Shown here piece by piece: positions 57,846 through 64,000 of a stretch of 64,000 nt of DNA. Positions within the stretch are counted from its first letter, which is position 1; each line of letters begins with the position of its first letter. Source of the DNA: Viridothelium virens (lineage: Eukaryota; Ascomycota; Dothideomycetes; Trypetheliales; Trypetheliaceae); assembly GCA_010094025.1 (NCBI GenBank), contig ML991775.1, positions 310,001 through 374,000 on the forward strand, read 5' to 3'. Below the pieces are notes generated by a model that worked only from the letters and a program-made list of their open reading frames with translations, was not told the origin of the DNA and made no database searches. A program made the position numbers and the translations under genes.

Positions 57846-59955
57846 ATGGCAGAACTTCAAATAGGGTCAACGATATCGCGACAGTGCAAGCACGACTTCG
57901 AGGCGCGCAGCGATCAGCGGCTTCAAAACATGTCTGTCTCGGAGACTCAAGACCTGCTAGTTCTCTATCTTGGAATCGCTGCCAAAGAAGTCGACAACGA
58001 GCAAATCGAGATCGCCTTCTGCGTGCACGACGGGGTATACAGCACAGACTTTGCCGTCGACACCTTCCGACATCAGAGCGACAGAGATAGAGCCCAGAAA
58101 GTGGCAGACTATGTAGTTAGACGCATCCGGGAATACGAGCAAGGACAGATGCACAAATACGCTGGTGCAGGCATCACCGTCCACACCAAAGAAATCAGTC
58201 CAACCCTGCCATCTCGCCTGTGGCTCGAACTTGACATAGTCCCTATGATATTCGAAAAAACAGTTGGATCCGAGAATGGCACTGGAAATAATGAATTTGA
58301 CGTGGATGAAGAGGCTGATTCGATGGCCCGAAAATGCATCATGTAGAATCTCATGGAAACATAAGCGAGGTAATTGCTGATTCTGATCTAGGTATTTTGG
58401 TCCCACCATGCAACCCCACATCCAAGTCGGATTTAGAAACGAAGTCGAAGTTGACAGCGGAGGCACGGCCCAACTGACAGCGCTTGAACAATACGAGAAA
58501 GGCGTCTCGGAAAAGACGTGGAACGCAACCTTAAAGTATGCTAAGGCGCTAAGGAAGAATAACATTAAGATAGCTTTCTTCAGCAGCACACCTCAAGGTG
58601 GTGGCGTAGCTCTGATGAGGCATGCCCTAGTCCGATTCCTTAGGCAACTAGGGGTCAAGGTGAAATGGTATGTGCCTAGGCCTAAACCAGAGGTCTTCCG
58701 CATCACCAAGACAAATCACAACATACTCCAAGGCGTCGCCGATCCGGGGGAGCGATTTACAGATGATCAAGCGCGCATCCTTGCCGACTGGGTTGAGCAG
58801 AATGCTAAACGGTTCTGGACTCCGAAAGGTGGGCCACTTGCCCCTCGAGCCTTTGGCGGTGCAGATTTCATCAATGTTGACGACCCTCAAATGCCGGGTC
58901 TAGCTACGATTGCAAAAGAGCAAGACCCTGATCGCCCTGTGACATGGCGCTCTCACATTCAAGTGCGCTCAGACCTTGTCGACCAGAAGGACTCGCCTAC
59001 TGCATACGTGTGGCAATGGCTGTACGATAGCATTCGTTTTGCCGATGTATTCATTAGCCATCCAGTTCGAGCCTTCGTGCCAAACACCATCGATCTGGAG
59101 AAAGTCAGCTACATGCCTGCGACTACTGATTGGCTTGACGGATTGAATAAAGGCCTGAGCGACTGGGATGCCGGTCACTATATACGTGACGTGAACATTG
59201 AAGGTCATCGTCGGAAAGTCCCTGAGCTACAGTATCCGTCTCGCAGCTACATTGTCCAAATCGCACGCTTCGATCCGAGTAAAGGAATTCCGGACGTGAT
59301 TGCTTCATATGCCACTTACAGGCGTAATTATGTTCAACACCTACCTCGAGATAAGACGCCGCAGCTAGTTATTGCAGGTCATGGCTCCGTAGACGACCCC
59401 GATGCCACCAGGGTCCTAGCTGAAAGCCTAGATGCAATGCATCAATCATACTCCGACATAGCCGACGATATCGTTGCCTTGCGTCTTGGCCCCACAGATC
59501 AGCTTCTCAACGCTCTTATGTCTTCCGCCAAAGTTGCTCTACAGCTCTCTACCCGTGAAGGATTCGAGGTCAAAGTCTCCGAAGCCATCCACAAAGGTAT
59601 ACCCATGATCGCCACCAATGCAGGCGGTATTCCGCTCCAGGTCGAGCATGGCAAGTCTGGATTCATCGTTGAACCTGGCGACCATCAGGCCGTAGCCAGG
59701 TATCTTGACCTCCTGTTCCGGGACGAGAAAGCATATGCGAGGATGAGCAATTATGCCAAGACCCATGTTAGTGATGAAGTCTGCACCGTAGGCAACGCGC
59801 TTTGCTGGCTATACCTTGCAGACACGATGACGAAGGGGAAGCAGGGAAAGCCTAAGGGGAGATGGGTGTATGACATGGCGAGACAAGGGGCGGGAGAGGA
59901 ATTCGATAAAGAAGAAGTACGGCTACCAAGGAACGAGGAACTGCATACGGTATAG
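57846..59955 (+). CDS. ccg-9: Trehalose synthase/phosphorylase, clock-controlled gene 9 type
   Basis: GT4-family enzyme making or phosphorolysing trehalose, known in Neurospora as the clock-controlled gene ccg-9. Two exons, 57846-58342 and 58392-59955, give 686 aa. The start is the first ATG in frame (MAELQIGSTISRQC). The N-terminal domain (about 1-165) is family-specific. The GT-B domains follow: STPQGGGVALMRHALVRF near 240 (acceptor side loop), WRSHIQVR, FISHPVRAFVP, IVQIARFDPSKGIPD, and the GT4 E-x7-E motif REGFEVKVSE with glutamates at about 555 and 563, then NAGGIPLQV. The splice rebuilds a Met codon (AT|G) and gives KCIMYFGPTMQPH. Probable role: trehalose as stress and spore carbohydrate. 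The neighbouring TUP1 is divergent; no functional link is shown. Confidence 0.95.
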
Positions 59956-61765
59956 CGTGTGCTAATATGACGGATACTGCATGCTACCTTCTCCATAGAA
60001 TAGAATGAGGCTCGGGATGTTCAGCCGATGTAACATGAGAAATTGTTTTCCCAAATTGCTGTATGGCTCGACAAACTTCCCTGGACCACGAATAGCATCG
60101 TCAAGGTGCATTGATCATTGGTGTTTTCCTTCGAAGTCAGAATCACTCAGAAGATAAGTCGCAAACATACGTGGCATCTTGCCGCTAACAGGGCCATGGT
60201 TATGTACTAAATGGCCCCATTCAATACAATTGCATCGCCGTCCATCTGATACCGGTGATGATCTACTCAGGTATCATCATAGTATGATATTCTAGATACT
60301 TTCCTGATCTTCCCTATGGCCCGGTATTCTCTCCATTTAGTGAGAGACTGCATTCTTCACTCGAGTTGGAGATACGTCGACAATCGAGGAGACGAAAGAG
60401 AAAAGACCTATTTACTCACTGGACTGCCAGATATCAAATTCGTCAAGGAGCACATAAGATGCCGAGCCCTTATGAAATTACTTTGTTTCATACCCAAGTA
60501 CATGGTGCTAATCCAAGGAGACTCTTCCATGGCCCAGACAGACTTTCGGAAGACCTCCCTTTGGTCGAAAAGTCTAAATATAATTCAAAGAAGGTCATTC
60601 GAGAAGCCTAACCATGTTCTATGATGGTAGGTTGGGCTCAAACGATCTAGAGTCTTCATCTAATAAAGTTCATGAAAAACATATGTATATGTTTGGATTA
60701 TCATCGGGTGCCTTTAGCATGCGCATTCACAATACTCCTTCAATCCTTCTGAAATATTTTGAATTCCAAAGGCCTTTTCATTTTACTTCCCCAGCTTTTC
60801 CGGCAGACCCTCACAATGATCTTTGAGAACCGAAACATCATCACTATACATTTGAAAGACTTGAAAATGGTGGGAATGTAAATAAGTCAAGTGCCCTGTA
60901 TGGGTCTTCAGTCATAGACAATGCTGAGCATATGGACGTCCTTCGAAGACCTGCTGTTGTCAGGAGCATGAGCTTGAACTGTGATAGCATCGACCTGAGC
61001 CTTGAGACGTATTCAGTATTTCTTTGAAACTGTTGATACTATTCGGGTTGGCGATTGATCTAGCTTGCAGCCATTCGGGCAAACCCATTTTATCACACAG
61101 TAGTTCTCGCGATACGTCGGGGCCCAAGACGTCTGCCCAAGCGCAAGCACTCGCATTGGGCTCGAACAAGTGAGTGGCCTTGCTATATGAGATGGATAGC
61201 TACGCAAACTTTGAGACTTAGACTTCTGAGCTCAAGCAAAGTCGTTGATTAGAATCGGTGACGAATGTTGGACCAAAAGATATCATGCACGCTCAAAAAC
61301 GTTGCGAAAAATTCCGAGCGTCGACTGGTGATTGTGTTTCAAGCAGAGCCTATTGTAAAAGAACTCATAGACGGCAACGTGATACTGACATAAAAAATTG
61401 GATAGGCGTACCTATGTTCCCACGAACTTATGATCAGCAGATCCTATTGGGGATAGCGGAACCGCTTTGCCACATCCAGTCAGCCCACCTAGAAATTTTG
61501 TGCTACTCCCTCAACGCCCCCCCTTCGGACACGACGGTGGATCCTGCAAGAAACAATCCTAGCTGCGGCTTGACCAGCATACATTCAGCATATTCAAAGG
61601 TCTCACGGAAAGGCTCCCTGCAAATCCGCGGAAAGAACGGGGCAACACACCGTATCGATAAAGGCAGCCGCCCCACCACAGTGTCGTAGCGCTTGCCTTG
61701 CGGGCACGAAATAATTTTTCCGCCGTTCTTCCCACTTGATCTGAAGAGCAAGTTACAAGTTCAAA
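59956..61765. other. Intergenic between CCG-9 and ARB1
   Basis: 1.8 kb, relatively AT-rich in its first 1.2 kb. Holds the 3' flank of ccg-9 and the ARB1 promoter. A 143-codon plus frame (61258-61689) has no recognisable domain. Nothing else seen. Confidence 0.5.
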
Positions 61766-63763
61766 ATGGTGTCCGCATCCAAAGCCGCACGTCAGGCCAA
61801 GCGCGCTGCCGAAGGCAAGGAATCCAAGAAGACGCCTACGTCCAAGACCAAGGCCGCATCAAAGAACGCCTCATCAGCATCATCCGTCAATGGTGACGAG
61901 ACACCGGAACTGCAAGAGGCTGATGGCGACCCATTACCAGTCGACGACGCAGAGATGACCGAGAAAATCAAGAAACTTGAACTCCAAGAAGATAAGCATG
62001 GGTTGTCGGATCGAGTCACAACAGGTGTGTTGGCTTCCTTAGCAGCCAGTCGAGACGTCAAAATTACCTCTGCATCTCTCGTCTTCCATGGTAGAGTACT
62101 ATTTAACGACACAACTATTGAAATAAACTACGGACGGCGATATGGTCTTCTTGGTGAGAATGGTTGCGGGAAGTCGACGCTGCTCAAAGCAATCGATAAG
62201 CGGGAATTCCCCTTCCCTGAGCATGTGGACATCTACTTGCTGAATGAGGGAGCACCCAAGACAAATTTGGGTGCTTTGGAGTGGGTCGTCAAGGAAGCGG
62301 AGAGTGAGATGGCGCGAATGGAGAAGCAGGCAGAAGAAATACTGGAGAAGAATGGACCAGAAGATCCCACTCTGGAAGACTTATACGAGGTAAGATTTTC
62401 AAATCGATACCACATGGACAACTCAACTGACTGGGTTAGCGCATGGAAAGCATGGATCCGCAAACCTTCCACACCCGCGCATCGCTCATCCTTACAGGTC
62501 TCGGGTTCAACAAAATTACCATTAATAAGAAAACAAAAGACATGTCTGGTGGATGGAGAATGAGAGTTGCGTTAGCAAGAGCACTATTCGTCAAGCCATC
62601 GTTGCTGCTTCTAGACGATCCCACGGCACATTTGGACCTCGAAGCTTGCGTGTGGCTCGAGGAGTACCTTAAGAAGTGGGACCGCACGCTCGTTCTTGTC
62701 TCTCACAGTATGGACTTCTTGAATGGTGTCTGCACGAACATGATTGATATGCGGATGAAACAACTCTTCTACTATGGTGGTAATTACGACTCGTACATCA
62801 AGACGCGTACGGAAAACGAAACGAACCAGATGAAGGCGTACGAGAAACAGCAAGAGGAAATTAGGCACATCAAAAAGTTCATTGCCTCCGCCGGAACCTA
62901 CGCCAATCTTGTCCGACAGGCCAAATCCAGGCAAAAGATCCTTGACAAAATGGAAGCTGATGGGTTCATTCAACCTGTTGCTCAGGACAAGGTGTTCACA
63001 TTTCGCTTCGCCGATGTCGAAAAGCTGCCTCCGCCTGTCTTGTCACTTGACGATGTAACATTCTCCTACTCCGGCAAGGAGGCAGACAACCTCTATGAGC
63101 ACTTGGACTTTGGTGTTGACATGGACTCCCGAACCGCTCTCGTCGGACCCAATGGTGTTGGCAAATCCACTCTCCTCCGTATCTTTACCGGCGCCCTTTC
63201 ACCAACAGGGGGCAGTGTGAGCCGACACACCCACTTGAAACTTGGCATGTACTCGCAGCACTCTGCTGAGCAACTTGACCTGACCAAATCGGCTCTTGAC
63301 TTTGTGCGTGACAAGCATTCAAGCATCTCACAGGACTATCAGTACTGGCGCCAACAGCTTGGCCGCTACGGTCTCAGCGGTGACGGACAGACGGCTCTGA
63401 TGGGAACGCTCTCCGAAGGCCAGAAGAGTCGGATCGTCTTTGCGCTCCTGGCTATCGACGGGCCAAACATGTTGCTGTTGGACGAGCCGACGAACGGGTT
63501 GGATATCCCGACGATCGACAGTCTTGCCGACGCAATCAATGCTTTCAGTGGCGGTGTGGTCGTTGTGTCTCACGACTTCAGGTGAGTTGTGTTGCAGAGT
63601 AATCGAACTCCGTAATAGGGGCTAACTGCTATATAGACTGTTGGACAAGATTGCAAAGGACATCATGGTCTGTGAGAATAAGACGGTGCGGAGATGGGAC
63701 GGTTCGATTGGAGACTACAAGAAGTACCTCCGGAAGAAGATGGTCTCTACAGGCGCCGTGTAA
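61766..63763 (+). CDS. ARB1: ABC-F ATPase for ribosome biogenesis (ARB1)
   Basis: Soluble twin-cassette ATPase (ABCF2 type) needed for 40S and 60S subunit maturation, cycling between nucleus and cytoplasm. Exons: 61766-62389, 62440-63581, 63637-63763, giving 630 aa (yeast ARB1 is 610). First cassette: Walker [10 protein letters not shown] 130-138, signature MSGGWRM near 243, Walker [23 protein letters not shown]. Linker arm: [20 protein letters not shown]. Second cassette: Walker [10 protein letters not shown] 444-452, signature LSEGQ 532-536, Walker [12 protein letters not shown], switch His in VVVSHDF. The N-terminus is the Lys/Ala-rich extension ([18 protein letters not shown]) usual for ARB1. 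Both sites keep all key residues. The last exon ends [14 protein letters not shown]. Confidence 0.97.
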
Positions 63764-64000
63764 AACACGGACCAGGTGATGAAGGCGAGCGCGAATGCGA
63801 ATGACGTGTTCGACGCTGTGGCGTTCCACGATAGAGTTGCACAAATGCTCGAAGAGCGAACGATTCGAAAGCTGAGGCAGTCAGCTCTTGACGAGCAGAT
63901 TGATATGCTCGTATGGAATGAAGTGATGGCAAATCAATGCATTGTTTTTAAAGGGCACCAGAATAGAGGCGTTCTAGCTTATCATTAGTTAGTTTTCCGG
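63764..64000. other. 3' flank of ARB1
   Basis: A 70-codon plus frame (63776-63988) runs to near the window end but shows no domain; most likely ARB1 3' untranslated sequence. An edge gene cannot be excluded. Confidence 0.4.

Noticed and set aside
63776-63988. 70-codon plus frame after ARB1
   Set aside because: Short and domain-free; better explained as 3' untranslated sequence.

Overview
The window is nuclear DNA of a filamentous ascomycete (Pezizomycotina; I cannot fix the class). The signs are intron-containing genes with mostly 48-80 nt introns (GT..AG, CTAAC/CTGAC branch sites), a CCG-9 type trehalose synthase, a fungal CaMKK, an RcoA/TUP1 repressor, and a protein resembling the N-terminal half of large Pezizomycotina SNF2 proteins. 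I support 17 protein genes. I see no tRNA, rRNA, CRISPR array, transposase, reverse transcriptase or virus-like element.

Layout. 0.45-29 kb holds eight genes, all on the minus strand: mitochondrial FAD/folate carrier (FLX1), nuclear cap-binding subunit CBP80, GSK3 kinase, SUN-like ER protein (SLP1), a long coiled-coil protein, UBC1-type E2, a HAL4/SAT4-type kinase and a CaMKK. 30.5-44.4 kb alternates strands: a YBL028C-like small nucleolar protein (+), a small membrane protein (-), glutathione synthetase (-), a 989-aa helicase-less SNF2-N-terminus-like protein (+), sterol C5-desaturase ERG3 (-) and an AZF1-like C2H2 factor (-). A gene-poor stretch runs from 44.4 to 53.7 kb. 53.7-63.8 kb holds TUP1/RcoA (-), trehalose synthase CCG-9 (+) and the ribosome-biogenesis ABC-F ATPase ARB1 (+).

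Nothing looks like a biosynthetic cluster or an operon. Most genes are housekeeping or signalling genes (mRNA cap binding, ribosome assembly, ubiquitin, sterol, glutathione, trehalose, three kinases, one global repressor) with private promoters.

The main observations are: (1) the coiled-coil gene at 16-18.5 kb has an in-frame TAG followed by 68 open codons that read like its natural C-terminus; (2) the 989-aa protein keeps the regulatory front of a SNF2-family protein plus a SUMO-interacting motif but has no ATPase; (3) the CBP80 frame stays open with start codons for 107 codons upstream of the expected start; (4) TACCTAGGTA-type repeats and short hairpins lie in the gene deserts. Exon junctions were read by eye from splice signals, reading phase and family knowledge; they were not tested against transcripts.
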